Below are positions 34,801 through 46,257 of a stretch of DNA of 64,000 nucleotides, in pieces. Numbering within the stretch: the first letter of the stretch is position 1; each line of letters opens with the position of its first letter. The notes beneath the pieces were generated by a model. It was given only the letters and a program-made list of their open reading frames with translations, was not told the origin of the DNA and searched no databases. Origin of the DNA: Cerioporus squamosus (lineage: Eukaryota > Basidiomycota > Agaricomycetes > Polyporales > Polyporaceae); assembly GCA_022592435.1 (NCBI GenBank), contig JABYQS010000005.1, positions 248,001 to 312,000 on the forward strand, read 5' to 3'. A program made the position numbers and the translations under genes.

Positions 34801-36097
34801 CAGTCCGTTCCTAGAAGCGGCCGTCTTGTCGGACCGCAAGATCCCGGCCGGGCCCAAGTTGGATGCGGTCAGCCCGGTGTGCAGGGACAGATCGGGGCCA
34901 TAGTTCGTCTGCATCTCTCCGACTCCAGCACGGCGGTGGAGCCTGGACGTCGAGTCGTCGAGGGTACCAACGGAGATCGCACGAGGACGAGTTGCGAGAC
35001 CGACACCGAGGTGGTCAGACTGCTTGAAACCCTGGGCGATGTAGTTGGCGGACAGATAATTGCCGTTGTCCGTCTCGCCGTACGAGTCCATGCCCTGGCC
35101 GCCACGATGGTACAACTCGTTCTCGTACATGTCTTCCTCCTCCTCGGCATTGGGCGTGGAAAGAAGCGACGCAGCCGAGGGGCGCAAATGGTACGGGTTG
35201 GACACCGTGCTGGCGCGCATGCGGGAGGGGTTGTTGTTCAGATTGACCGTGATCGCCGCCTGCGCCTGGTTGCGAAGCTCAGAGAGCGTTGCCGCGGGCG
35301 GGCGACGGACTCCGTCGTCCAAACCGAGGTAATCGAGCGTGTGAACGTCGAACTCGTCATCCATGGATGCCACTGAATGCAAATCATCCAGTATCGGCAG
35401 CCCATTTCCGCCGTTCCTCGACGAGAGCCACGATGAGGAGAAGATGGATGGGCCAAAGGCGTTCGACAGTCCGCCAGACGGGAGCGTGAGCGAACCCGAC
35501 CTGAGACGACTGTTGCGCTCCGTCAGAGCGGACGAAGCGACAGACGAGGCGACAGAGGCCGAGTGACGTAAGCCCGGGCGAACTGGGGCTGCAGCTGCTG
35601 ACGTGGACGTAGGGGTGCCAAGGTCGCCCCGCTGCCTGAGCTGCTCGGAGAACGAGTCAGTCGAGCCGACGGGGGTGCCCAAATTGCTCGAAGCGGCGGC
35701 AAAGCGCTGGGCTGCGAGCTGCACGTTGGAGGGGAGGGTGCCTGCCCTGGCCCTACGGAAACCCGGGGGGTAATTGCTTGGGGGCAAGCTCGAGGTATCC
35801 GCGGGGGAGTTCGTGGACGGGGGGTGTTCGTTAGGAGGGGAGCCACCGGAGGCGAGGGCGCGCAGCGCAGGAGGCCTGTATCTGGCGCCAATGCCCTGCT
35901 CGGCCTCGAGCTCCCTCGCGCTGGCAGAGACGAAGCTCGTCAGCGAACGGCTTGATGCGACGATGGGAACGGGGATGCGGGGGGCGATGAATGGAAGAGA
36001 AGACGCACCGTTTAGCGTACGCAGCAGAGGGGGCGGGAGGCGGGGTCTTGCCAGAGGACACGCGCGAGAAGGAGTTGTCGTTGGCGGAGAGAGACAT
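31840..36097 (-). CDS. Pumilio-family RNA-binding protein with two RRMs (Jsn1/Puf2-like)
   Basis: Post-transcriptional regulator binding mRNA 3' UTRs; the RRM + PUF architecture is that of yeast Jsn1 (Puf1) and Puf2. MSLSANDNSFSRVSSGK starts at 36097; an intron after YAKR removes the next stretch. A disordered region of about 450 residues precedes RRM1 (SLWIGNLDASFTSEQLIHVF ... ECGFVNFVDQADAI) and RRM2 (ALWIGSIPSTTTPATILSVF ... NCGFVNFERLDDAV). The PUF repeats follow: VDLASDWLGNTVVQKLFEKC, IGIHKNGTWAAQKIIECVQT, VPPLLLDQFGNYVVQ and IAQGRFGARSMRACLESS, ending with ILTSPFVDPAQRPSYVE. The low-complexity C-terminus (Q/N/P-rich, PYGAQSPNLNQAASM, YQAYMYQMYQQNPPNMG) stops at 31840. About 1,300 residues and seven or more exons. 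Confidence 0.9.
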
Positions 36098-37006
36098 GAG
36101 GCTTGGCTGTAAGATGTTGGATTAGGTATTACTTGATGTTTTGGCGGTGCAGAGCGAGTTGCGCGAGAGCAAGCAAGAAGCGGCGAGGGGTAAAAGTAGC
36201 AGGAGGAGTCCGATGGGTAACTATGAGCAGGCGGGCTATAGGTCGTAATAGGGCGAATTTCTTGAAGAAACCAATTTTGGGGGCGAAGACGTAGAAGGGG
36301 ACTGCCCAAGACTACTACAGTAGGGTGGACTCCAGTAAATAGTAGAGGACTAAGTAGGATGAAGGACGTCGTTGCGAGCAGAAAACCGCGGCGAAAGGAG
36401 TCGCTCGCCTCGCTGCCCCTCAAAACTCCGCTTTCTTCTATAGCCGCCCGGGCCAGCGTGCTCCTCCGAGTCCGCTGCACACCGGGCCCACGCCTCTGCC
36501 TCCCCACGCCAGGCGCATACAATTAGCGTTCATATTCACTACGCGGCTTCCCGCTGTATCGCATACAAGCAACTATACGGACTACTAGGGACTATACGCA
36601 TAAACCATCCTACTTTCGCGCTCCCCGACAGCCACTCCGCGGCCCGCACCCCTTCGCCCCCCAATCCGCGAATCGATCTCGCAGGCCTCAGCCCCGGATC
36701 CTCGGCGGTGATTGGACGTCACATCCATCGCACTCGCGAAGTGTCCGGATGATCTGATGCTCGGTGCTGTCCGCAATCAGCAAGAAGCAGCGCATCCCAA
36801 GCAGGGCGGTCGAGACCGCAAGCCCCGGCGACAATGCAGGGGGCAAACATATAACGAGACAAAAGAAACAGAGCGGGGAGGATGGAACGTGATAATGGAT
36901 ACACAGTCTACGACGTATACGAACGTGCTTTGAACATGAATGCAATAAGTTTAGAAAGCGAACAAGGGGGGAAACTCGGCAAAGGGCATGAATGATGAAA
37001 TGACAA
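36098..37006. other. Intergenic, promoter of the Pumilio-type gene
   Basis: About 900 bp between the Pumilio-type start and the end of the next minus-strand gene. Open frames here run through pyrimidine-rich leader sequence and look non-coding. Confidence 0.45.
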
Positions 37007-40000
37007 TCAGGAAAGCGACGTGCGCGAGCCCCGTCTGCTCGACCGCGTACTCCGGGACCGTGTGGCGACTGCATTCGCGACTCGCTTGGATCGCCGCAGA
37101 GGCCGGTCGAGTGCACCGTCTGAAGGCTCGGTAGTCGAACGGGCTGAGGCAGCCGCCCCATCCTCCGCGCTCTCGTCGACCGGTTCCTCCGCGGCGGGCG
37201 GGGTGGGCTCCCAGTCCGACGCAGCACAGAGGACATGGAACATCTCCTCCTCTGTTGGACTGAGTGGTGTCTCGACTACGGGGATGATGTCCTCCGCGGG
37301 TCGGTGGCCGTCGATGGACGAAGTGGCGAGGATGAAGGGTGGGTGCGTGGAAAGGTGATCCTCCCACGATGTCTCGAACTCTCGTGGTGGCAGCTCTAGC
37401 CGGTGGGAAGCCATGGACTGGCGTCGCGCATCTGATGCCGACTTGAACTGGTGACCAAACGCGGTGTACGCAGGCTCCCAACCATCTGGCGGGGTCAGCG
37501 TATTGATAGCATCGGGGAAGAGGGAGCGTAGCCTGTCTGAGAGGAACGTCCCGAAGATATGCTCGTCCGTGGCTACTTTCCGCGCCTCGCTCACAGGGAG
37601 CCATGTGCCGCAGACGAGCGGCGAACCAGCGGTTATAATGACGGCACTCGGCGCTGAAGAGCACGGATGCAGCGAGATCGGGGAGACGTTGACAAAGTCC
37701 GTGTCAATGCGTCGCAGGAGGGTCGACGAACCCACAGTCATCTGATACACAGGTACACCTGATGAGAACAAAGCAGGCTGGTCAGTTTACGTCCTAGACA
37801 AATGGAAGAGTTTCCAATCACCGCACCTTCGAACAAGGTCGCACAAATAGCGGGGTTGGTAGGAAGGATGGTGGGAATCACGAGCGGTTCCACTCCTGAC
37901 AGCGAGGGAGACGTCCCCACCGCCGGCTGCGGAGCTGCAGGAGGGCTCGACGCAGGCGACACTGTAGCTGCTGGAGTTTGGATGTACAACGATGTCAAGG
38001 ACGCGATCAGGGAAGGGGACGTGATCGACGAATTCCTGTCTGGTCCTGCTGGTGTGCCCATAACTGTCGTATGCAGGTCCAAAGGGGAAAGGGCACTCCG
38101 TGAGAGCTTCGGAGATGACGACGGAGAAGCAGCGGCAGCAGTAGAAGGCTCAGGGGAGGGCGACTGAATCCGCTCCTCTGGAGAGACGGCCCGTGCACCA
38201 CGGTACTCGTGCCAGGCCGAGTCTTCCAGGTCGCGGGGCTTGACGCTGTCAGGACCTAGGATCTCCACATCCCTCCACTGCGCCTCAAAAGATGGGCCGG
38301 GTGTGGAAAGGTGAAGTGGACACTCTTCGACAGGCGACTCGCAGGGATCGAAAGGGACAATGGGGGATAGTGCCTCCGGCGGTGGCGTGGGATCGTGCTC
38401 GAGGAAGAACGGGTTTGTCTCCTCTTCCTCCTGCTTGATATGAGTGGCCTCTCCCAATTGTACGGGTGGCCAAGACCACGACGAGAACTCGTCGGAAATG
38501 AGTTGCTCAGCCTGGCGCTCGAGCGCAGCAGCCTGTGCCACGATGTCTATCACCTTCAAGTCCGTCGCACGAGACTCGATATCGTCCCAAGCATCTAGCA
38601 ACCCGCGAACGTCTGTAGGTTCTTGCTTGACGACGACTTCGTCGACCTGTACCGAGGGGGAGCGAGGACCCGGACTCTCCCACTGCGTCTCCGTATCAGC
38701 GTCGATGTCACCAAAGAAATCGTCCTCCCACGCAGACTCGTCATCGTCCAGAGGAGTGCGCAAGCGGCTCGGAGACAGACGCCGCCTGCCTGACGTGTCA
38801 TGATAGAAGTCATCCTCTTCATCAGACTCCGGCGGTGGTGATCCTGAGAGCATACTGTAAGGGGCAGATGGAGAGCGTCGAGATGCCGCCGGAGTGGGGG
38901 AGAAACACGGGATAGGCGGGGGAAGGTCGGAGAGCGAAGCGTTGGGGACAAGGGCGGTCGTAGAAGGACGCAGAGGAGATGAAGGCTCAGAGAGGGGAGA
39001 CTCTTCGCCGTCGGAGTCAACAGACATGGAATCACTGTCAGACTCGTCGGAGTCATCATCACTCTGGTCGTCGACAAGGTCCAGATCCTGCGGGTGTGAA
39101 CTACCCGCGCAGGAATAGGACGCCACCGAGTCCGAGGTGGATACACTGGGCGAGGATGCGAGACAGGGTTTCAATCTGAGCGTGAGTTTGACCTTCGGCG
39201 GCCTCTTCTCTTCGTCGTCCGAAGAGTCAGAGACTGATCCCGGAAGCTTGTCAGCGCAGGAACGTAACAAGCGTTTCCGCTTTTGGCCAACCCCTTCATC
39301 CGCTCGTGCCGCGGTTCGCTGCCTGTCTCGTTCGCGCCTCCGCTCGCGCCCTGGGTTGATCGGCAGCCCGACCTTACCGTTCTCGTTGTATTCGCACAGA
39401 CGGATGCCCGACCTCGCGAATGGACAAGGAAGACCTGCGGCTTTACTGAGGTACCAGACCGCCGTGCCCCGCCGGAAGTTGGTCAGCCGGTTCTCGCCTT
39501 CGGGAAGGGTGCAATGGGCGCCCCCAATCCGTGAGTGGAGGGCGGGGACGAGGTCGTCGTCGGAGATTGTTCCGGACATCATTTGCCTCAGGAGCAGGGA
39601 TTGGTCTTGTTGAGCATCGCACCGAGCAAGGTGATTCCGAATGAACGTTGTGATAGCTTGGCCGGCGGCAGATACGCTGACGTTATGGGTAAGATACAAG
39701 GTCAGTTACAGAGGTGTGAGCACGCGACGTACTTCTGGCACATCAAGCCATACTGCATACAAAGCTCCGAAAGATCCTTGATGGTCATCGCGCGGTTGTC
39801 CTGTGCGGAGTGAATCGTTCGCATACAAGCGTTGGTGCGATAAGGGTAAGGGTACTCACAACGGACATAAAGGAGCGCCCAATCGCGAGGAACACCTTGC
39901 TGCTCGCGTCGTCGGGGTGCAGCACGACGTGCGGAGGAGGGAATGGGGGCCAAGCAGGCGCGGGGAGAACAGTGGAGGAGCCTACAGTGTGCTTGGACTT

Positions 40001-40243
40001 GGCACTTGGGAGGGCCTTGACACGTCGCGCAGGAGCGGGTGGCGCGTCTGGAGAGTATCGAAGGCGGACAGAGGGCTTGATGGCGGCGTTGGAGCGTATG
40101 CGAGTCTCATACTGATGCTGGGCAGACGCGTGCGGTGTCGGGGCGGGCAGGATGGGCGTGAACATGAGAATAGGCGTGGACCATGAAGAGATGGATGGGA
40201 GAGGCGTCGACCAGCGAGGAGGGAGAGGGAGAGGGAGAGGCAA
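37007..40243 (-). CDS. Large nuclear regulator with N-terminal winged-helix-like domain (GDS1-like)
   Basis: About 1,000 residues in four exons. After an N-terminal region with QYETRIRSNAAIKPSVRLRY comes a compact domain across the first introns: VFLAIGRSFMSV, then DNRAMTIKDLSELCMQYGLM, then SAAGQAITTFIRNHLARCDA and FRRGTAVWYLSKAAGLPCPF. This looks like the winged-helix domain annotated in fungal GDS1-type proteins, though I cannot verify that by search. A long disordered, acidic and Ser/Pro-rich middle follows (KVKLTLRLKP; DDQSDDDSDESDSDS). After a last intron the protein continues VPVYQMTVGSSTLLRRIDTD and LVCGTWLPVSEARKVATDEH, ending with an Arg/Ser tail at 37007. A transcription-related nuclear role is inferred. 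Confidence 0.65.
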
Positions 40244-41887
40244 TTAGGAGGGGCGCGGGAGGGAGGAGGTGGTGGGGAGAGGGAAGTTGAAGAAAGGAAG
40301 AGCACGCGCTTCTGAGGCCCTAATGGTAACCGTCCCAGGCGTGCCTAATTCGAGCTAGCCTAAGGCCATGATGGCCGCAGCTCCGATCTAGATGACGCAA
40401 CCAAAAACGTCCGTGCTCGCTCCCCAGACGCCCGCCCCCGCCGTCCACGCCGCCGCGCACAGCGTCGGCGTCCCAGTGCTGCCGCAGGGCGTGTGCACGG
40501 GCTCGGCGGGGGCGGGCTGCGCAGCGTCAGCGAGCACGCAGCACGCGCACCATCACGCGCCCGCCTTGCTCGACGTCGCCGGCGTTCCGGAGACATCAAA
40601 AATGTTATGTCACCTTTCTTCGCCCAGAGTTTCCCCCACGACAGCGGTGACACCACTCACCTCCCCCGGGCATCTGGCGTCCCTCTCCGCCTGATGCGAG
40701 AAAGTGCTCGCTGCGCCCGCTACGAACAAAGAACCGCTCTCTCCTCCCACCCCCACGTTCCGGTGCGCACCTTCGGAAGCCTACCATTCTGGAGTGGCAC
40801 CAGGGCGACTGATAACGCCCACGGCGTTAGTCCTCTTCGTCTCCGACCGACGCGTTCGCGGCCGCCGCCACGTCGTCTCCATATCTACCAAAGCCCCATC
40901 ATGTACGGGTCCGTGTTTGCCTCAGCAACACCTTCTATGTCGTTCCACAGCCGACAGTTAACCACATGCAAACTCACCGAGGCCTTGTCCTGGAGTCTGC
41001 CCATATCTCGTCGACTACCCGCGCTCGGTGCTGGCCGGGCCTTTTCGCCTGCTGGAGGCGATCGTCGATCGAAGCAAGGCTCCAGCGTCAGACCATGTCC
41101 AAGCCTCGGCATGCGGCCCGTCTCGTCAACGGCTACTGCAGCATGCCATAGCATGCCTAGCCGTGAAACACGCGAACACGAGGGAAGAGCAAGGTACGAG
41201 GTTGCTGAATGCTTGCGGTGAAAGAGAGATCGCTTCTCTGTCAGCGGGGTTGTCCCGTGGTACGGTGGGCTTTGGGTACGACACTCACCGATGTATTGAG
41301 GGATTCTGCCGGATGTCCTTACTGTAGTGTATGCGAACACTCCTATGGCGGACAACGAGACGCTACACCATGATAAACGAAGGGCTTCGTCTTTGACGCA
41401 TCCTTGACGAATGTCGTTCTGGATTATGCTGGATCAAGGATGATTCTCAGCACGAAGGAACTTCGGCGAAAAGGAACCAACACGTACCTCAGAATCAAAG
41501 CCCCAGGGGCACCGGCCCCTCCAACCACAACCCAACCACGCCATGATCCATTCCAGTCCCGCTTCCTTTCGGCCACTAGCTCAAACAATCGTAGCTCAAA
41601 CAATCGAAGAACATACCCATTCACGCCCCGCGGCAGAGAGATTCGAACCTACACCCGCGTCTTGAAGTGAGCGTCCCGCAGGCGGGTCACGGACAGTCCG
41701 TCTCCGCTCATCCGTGGCACATCCGCACATCCCGAGGGCCAGCTGCCAGCGTCATGAAGTCGCCCAACCACCCGGAGAGGAGAAGGGGTCCTCGATTCGT
41801 CGCAGACGATCAACCAAGTTAGAAGCACCGCACGAAAGTGGACATGCGGCGGTAGTGATCTTCTCCTCAAGAAAGCATTTCAGGGCA
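40244..41887. other. Long intergenic region, no firm gene
   Basis: About 1.6 kb upstream of the GDS1-like start. A plus-strand frame at 40,392-40,694 is Ala/His/Pro-rich and probably reflects GC-rich promoter DNA. Another at about 41,380-41,670 begins convincingly (TNVVLDYAGSRMILSTKEL) but has no start context and ends in low complexity; it may be a relic. The 14-mer AGCTCAAACAATCG occurs twice in tandem near 41,580. Confidence 0.35.
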
Positions 41888-42153
41888 TCACCGCCCCAGA
41901 GGAATGGCAGTTTCCGTGGAGCGAAGAGCGTTGCAGTACTGGGACATAGCGACGACGCAGTCAGGATCGTGGTCGTGGTCGATGTTCAAACGGTCGGCGA
42001 TGGCCTCGCATTCTTGGTGCATTTCGCCAGATAAGTGGGGCTGATAATAACAGCTGAAATTCCTCCTTCACGTCACATGATCGCGACGCGTGCACGGCGC
42101 GTCAGTGGCTGAGGGTCCCTGCGACTTGCGCTAAGCACTCACTGGTCAGTCAT
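41888..42153 (-). CDS. Small spliced gene, 58 aa, Cys-containing, unknown
   Basis: An 11-nt first exon (ATGACTGACCA, 42153-42143) is followed by a GTGAGT donor and an intron of about 89 nt ending TTTCAG. The second exon (42053-41888) continues in phase as CYYQPHLSGEMHQECEAIAD, then RLNIDHDHDPDCVVAMSQYC, and stops TGA at 41888. Composition is protein-like: Cys at four spaced positions, acidic/His-rich centre. I do not recognise the family; small mitochondrial or metal-handling Cys proteins are possible guesses. It lies downstream of histone H1 on the same strand, about 185 bp from the H1 stop. The very short first exon explains why it would be overlooked. Moderate confidence rests on the in-phase splice only. 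Confidence 0.45.
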
Positions 42154-42337
42154 GGATACGAGCAGATCAATATCACACGGCTTCGTTCAATTCGATCCGT
42201 AATCCATCAATTCGAAGAGAGATATAGACACACAGTACGGTAAGGATAATGGTACACAATCGGAGCACACTGCGCGAGCAAAACAGACAAGAGCCAATAA
42301 TATAGACGAAGACCGTAACACCAAGGAAAAGAGTCCA

Positions 42338-43386
42338 TTATGCAGCCGCCTAGGACGTGCGTCAGACAGGTTGTACCGGCACAGTACAGAGAGCACATAC
42401 CTTCTTGGCTCGTGGCTTAGCAGCGGGCTTAGGCTTGGAGGCGGCGGACTTCGCCTTAGTCGCCTTCGTTGCAGCGGCTTTAGCGGCGGTCTTCTGCAAG
42501 AGGGGTTGAGAACAAATAGTTATGCAGTGCTTGACTGAGCGAACCTTCTTCTCTGTGGACTTAGCAGTCGTTGTCTTCTTGGTCGTAGATGCCTTGGTAG
42601 TCTTCGCGGTCTTCGCGGGCGCCTTCTTCACCGGTGCAGCCTTCTTCGCCGTCGTGGTGTCCGCCTTCTTAGCAGGAGCAGCTTTCTTCGGAGCAGCAGG
42701 CTGGACGTTCTGAGGCAAGGATGAGATGTGGTTCAACGAAGACGATATCGAGTACGGACCTCGTTCGTGGGAGCAGGCTTGTTCTTCGGAGCGAGCTTGA
42801 CCTTGCCGGAGGGGCCCTTGGGCAGTGCAAAGGTGCCATCCTCAGCACCGTTGGTGATTGCGCGGTTCAGGTGAGAAGTGTTGACGGTGGTTGACATGTC
42901 GACGCCATACTTGTCATGGATGAACTGTAGCAAGTCACATGAGTATCGACGGCACATGTGCACCCGACGTCTAACCACCATACCTTCTTGATTGTGGTGC
43001 GAGAGACTCCACCGCGCTCCTTGGTCTCAAGGATGCACGCCTACATGACTGCTCAGCAACATGGCTAAGATCGATGAGAGAACACGACGTACCTTGATCA
43101 TGTCCTTCCAGGAGGGGTGGGCCTTGCCATCGTCGGCGGCTGGTTTAGCAGCAGCCTTGGATTTCTTCGCAGCAGCCACCTTGGGCTTCTTAATACCAGC
43201 AGACTTGGCCTTTGTAGCCTTGGCCTTCTTCTCCTTAGGGGCCTTCTCCTTGGTTGCCGCGACCCGCTTCGACTTGGGCTTGTCGGTCGCAGTGGACTTC
43301 GGCTTCTCCGCGGACACAGACTTAGGCTTATCCGTGGCAGAGGACTTGGGCTTCTCGGAGGCAGTAGACTTGGGTGCGGTAGCCAT
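42338..43386 (-). CDS. hho1: Linker histone H1
   Basis: Binds linker DNA at the nucleosome dyad and compacts chromatin. MATAPKSTASEKPKSSAT starts at 43386. The N-terminal tail is built of repeated KPKS units and Lys/Ala runs (AKATKAKSAGIKKPKVAAAK). Then the globular winged-helix domain spans two introns: HPSWKDMIK, ACILETKERGGVSRTTIKKF, IHDKYGVDMSTTVNTSHLNR and GTFALPKGPSGKVKLAPK. The C-terminal tail is Lys/Ala/Thr-rich, split by further introns, and ends AAA-stop at 42338. Domain order is canonical. Six exons for a protein of about 300 residues is many. A TATA box (CTATATAAGG) sits about 125 bp upstream of the ATG, fitting strong expression. Confidence 0.93.
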
Positions 43387-43510
43387 GGGTGAGAGGTTAC
43401 AGAGGTGAGTGGGGAGGGGAGTATGTGATGAGATGGATGATAGGGTGCGTGCGCGCGAAGCGGGGGACGGCAGAGGGAGGGAACTAGGGGGGCGAGGTCT
43501 CGGAACGGCG

Positions 43511-43520
43511 CCTTATATAG
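43511..43520 (-). promoter_or_regulatory. TATA box of the histone H1 gene
   Basis: CTATATAAGG on the minus strand, about 125 bp upstream of the H1 start codon and embedded in GC-rich sequence. It is the clearest TATA box in the window. Confidence 0.6.
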
Positions 43521-43847
43521 GGACGCGCGCGACGCGTATCACGTGCACCCACGACGCGTTTGTTTAACGCAAACCTTATTTCTCGCTAGCGCGACACCCA
43601 TCAAGCGCCCGTTCCTCGCTGTCCCCGTGAGTTCATGGACCAAAGCTTGTGAGTACATACCTATGTGACTGTGTCTACCGCGCTTTTATATTGTTCTGGT
43701 CGTTATTGCATGCGAATCAGTCTGCCTATGCGGTATGCGGCTTCACACAGCGTATATGACGCACACAAGGCACATGCCATCGCCGTCCAAACCACATACT
43801 GAGATATTCAGACTGGCAGCCTCGCACAACGGGGTTATATGTCCACG

Positions 43848-45995
43848 TCAATCTTCATTGATTGCAAAGATACCAAGATCTCGCAAGATGAAAACGGCTT
43901 CCTCAACTCGCGCCTCTAGTACCGTCAGCTTCTCTCTCTTCTTATCCCACTGCGCCAATAGCTCTCTCTCATTCCTCGTCAACAGCCTCTCCTCGTCCTG
44001 ACTCACGTCGCTCCGCTGCCGCTTCTCCAAAACGGCCTTGAGGTTAGGTTCGTCCTGCTCAGCTTGACGTCGCGCTGCGATGTTATACAATGTCTTGTAC
44101 ATATTTCCGAGCAACACCGTATAGGCTTTCTGCAAGTCGACGAACCTGTCGCACTAAGGTGAGTATGTTGAAATGCACGGAGCACGATGCGCCTTACCAT
44201 AGATAGAACATCCGTGTGGGATTGCGGTCAGCGCTCTTGGGAACCTCCTGCAGGCTCACCAACGATTCCGCCGACATGGCAGATAGCAACGGTCTGACGT
44301 CCTTCGCTGCCATCATACCCACTTTGGAGATCTGTGCACCGCTCAGTCGCTTGCACACCAACAAGCATGCTGCACTGACCTGTTTCTCGTCCATCATCGC
44401 GGTATCCAAGAGCAATCGAATGATCCGCACGCCCTCATCCCCATGTCGTTCGCGCGCAACTGCTTCTAGAACACGTCGTCGCAGCCGCCGAGCTATGATC
44501 TCGAACTCCACTTGGACCTTGGACCCATTCATGGACACGAAGGAAGCGGCTCGACCTGCGGCAGTCGGGTTGTCCATAGACGCGAGTATTCCAAGATACT
44601 CCTTGATCAACGTCATGATGGGCGGCTTCTTGGATGTCATAACCAGGCCAGCGGCCAGGTCGACATCGTCGGGTATGTGCATCGCAATGTTGGCCAGAGA
44701 GGTGGGATCTATGGAAAAGTAAGCAAAGGCAACAATATAATTCAGCGTTATCGGTACCAGAGCGGACGTCCGACAATTTCCTCTGTTTTGATTCGGTAGC
44801 CTTCAGCGTTGCTCTCAAGACGGTGCCTGCGCACTGATTGAAGCGCTCGGATGCGGCACCCTCAATAAGCTGAGCGGTGAACAAGACGTCAACACTACTC
44901 CAGGAGCATGGAGCTTGACTCTCACTTTGTTCCTGATGTGCACGTTGAACCGCTCGCAGTTGACCCTGAAGTAGACCTCGTCCTAGGGTTGATATGAACT
45001 CCTGAACGTCACTTATGCCAGGTGAACACTGACATTGACTTCCATATCGTCTTCTACTGCCTTGCGCTGCGTCGAAAGATCAGTCAGCGAACGCACGAGC
45101 TCTTTGCGGGCACTTGCCTTGGAAGCCTTGAACGTCTGGTCCTTGGCTTTACGCTTCTGCAGTCTGGGCATATCATCTCCTGCTCTTGTCCGGGAAGCAA
45201 AGCCTGCCTTACCATGCCGACTTGTTCCGCTTCCTCCTCTTCCCTCTTCAACCGTGCCTCGGCCACTTCCTTCGCCTCACGCAACTCCTTTGCTGTCGGA
45301 AAGCCTGCTATTTTCTTCTTCTCCTCCGCTTCGTATCGTATGCGTTTATCACGTGGAGATAGATGGGACAGTAGCGTTGAAGGCTTCAGATATCCGTCTT
45401 CGACGAGCTTGTGCAATGTCTGCGAGAGAACGGCAGGCGCTGAGAGACAGTGAATCCCAGCTTCGCCGACGTGTTAGGAACCCGTACCTTTGACAGGATC
45501 ATATATAGACAATTGCGAAATGATATCTGGAGGGCGAAGTTTGCCGTGGTCCAAGACCAACTCCACGATTTCCGCGCCCTGAACGGACACATTGAGCGTG
45601 TCGATTTGCGCACCAGAGACCGAGACGTACTGGCTTGCCATATAGTTGCTCCGCCAACCAAACATAGCGGCCATAGCGTAGCCTCAATAGACACTCATCT
45701 ATGTTCATCTCGAATACCTCGCCCTCGTCATCGGATTGTGCGTGCCATAATAAGTTATGTTGTACGAGGACGAGGATCGCAGCGCGGACGGTCCTGGGCT
45801 TCTGCCTTGAAAACCGAACCAGTTGAGCGAACCCCAGTCGCCCATGTGTAAGTGTAACAGATGCTATAGCCTGCAGCACAAGTGAGTATCACGCTGCAGA
45901 ACTCACGAAAAGACGAAGGTACTCACTGCAGTCAGCGGCCCGAAGACCGAACGCACAATTTCTGTGCAGAGACGCGCCGTGTCTGCATCTGCCAT
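43848..45995 (-). CDS. rpc82: RNA polymerase III subunit Rpc82 (C82/RPC3)
   Basis: Pol III-specific subunit of the C82-C34-C31 initiation subcomplex, helping open promoters of tRNA and 5S genes. MADADTARLCTEIVRSVFGP starts at 45995. Next exons: IASVTLTHGRLGFAQLVRFS (first extended winged helix), TVRAAILVLVQHNLLWHAQS, LLRLRYGRYVWLAEQLYG and AEIVELVLDHGKLRPPDIIS. Then a central region with MHKLVEDGYLKPSTL and EAEEKKKIAGFPTAKELREA, then LIEGAASERFNQCAGTVLRA, MTLIKEYLGILASMDNPTAA and VRIIRLLLDTAMMDEKQ. The coiled-coil C-terminus (RNERELLAQWDKKREKLTVL) ends at 43848. About 580 residues over some nine exons. Order of winged helices and the final coiled coil match the family. Confidence 0.85.
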
Positions 45996-46257
45996 CGTCG
46001 GTGACTAGCACAACATCCGTTTGCGAACGAGCTTAGAATAGCTACACGACAGAGGAAGCTAGCAGGCGGCGTCGAGTGGATTGTGGAGGCGCGAACGGTC
46101 GCAAGACTTCGACTTGCTGCGAAGTCCCCAGAAGCCTGCCCTGAAGTAGCGTCTACCGCCCTGCAGCAACTGTGCCCCACCACGCCGTCCAACCACAAAC
46201 TTCAAGCACTCTCGGTCGTCACCCTCTCTTCATTCTGCTCTCTCGGGCTGGGCGACT
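45996..46257. promoter_or_regulatory. Short bidirectional promoter (rpc82 / acidic protein)
   Basis: 262 bp between divergent start codons. A pyrimidine-rich stretch precedes the plus-strand ATG (about 46,210-46,245). No clear TATA box. Confidence 0.55.

Noticed and set aside
40392..40694. 100-codon plus-strand frame, Ala/His/Pro-rich
   Set aside because: GC-rich promoter-like DNA with no homology signal, no splice support and biased composition.
41640..41760. tRNA-like B-box (GGTTCGAATCT on the minus strand)
   Set aside because: T-arm stem does not pair, no matching acceptor stem or A-box upstream at a tRNA distance.
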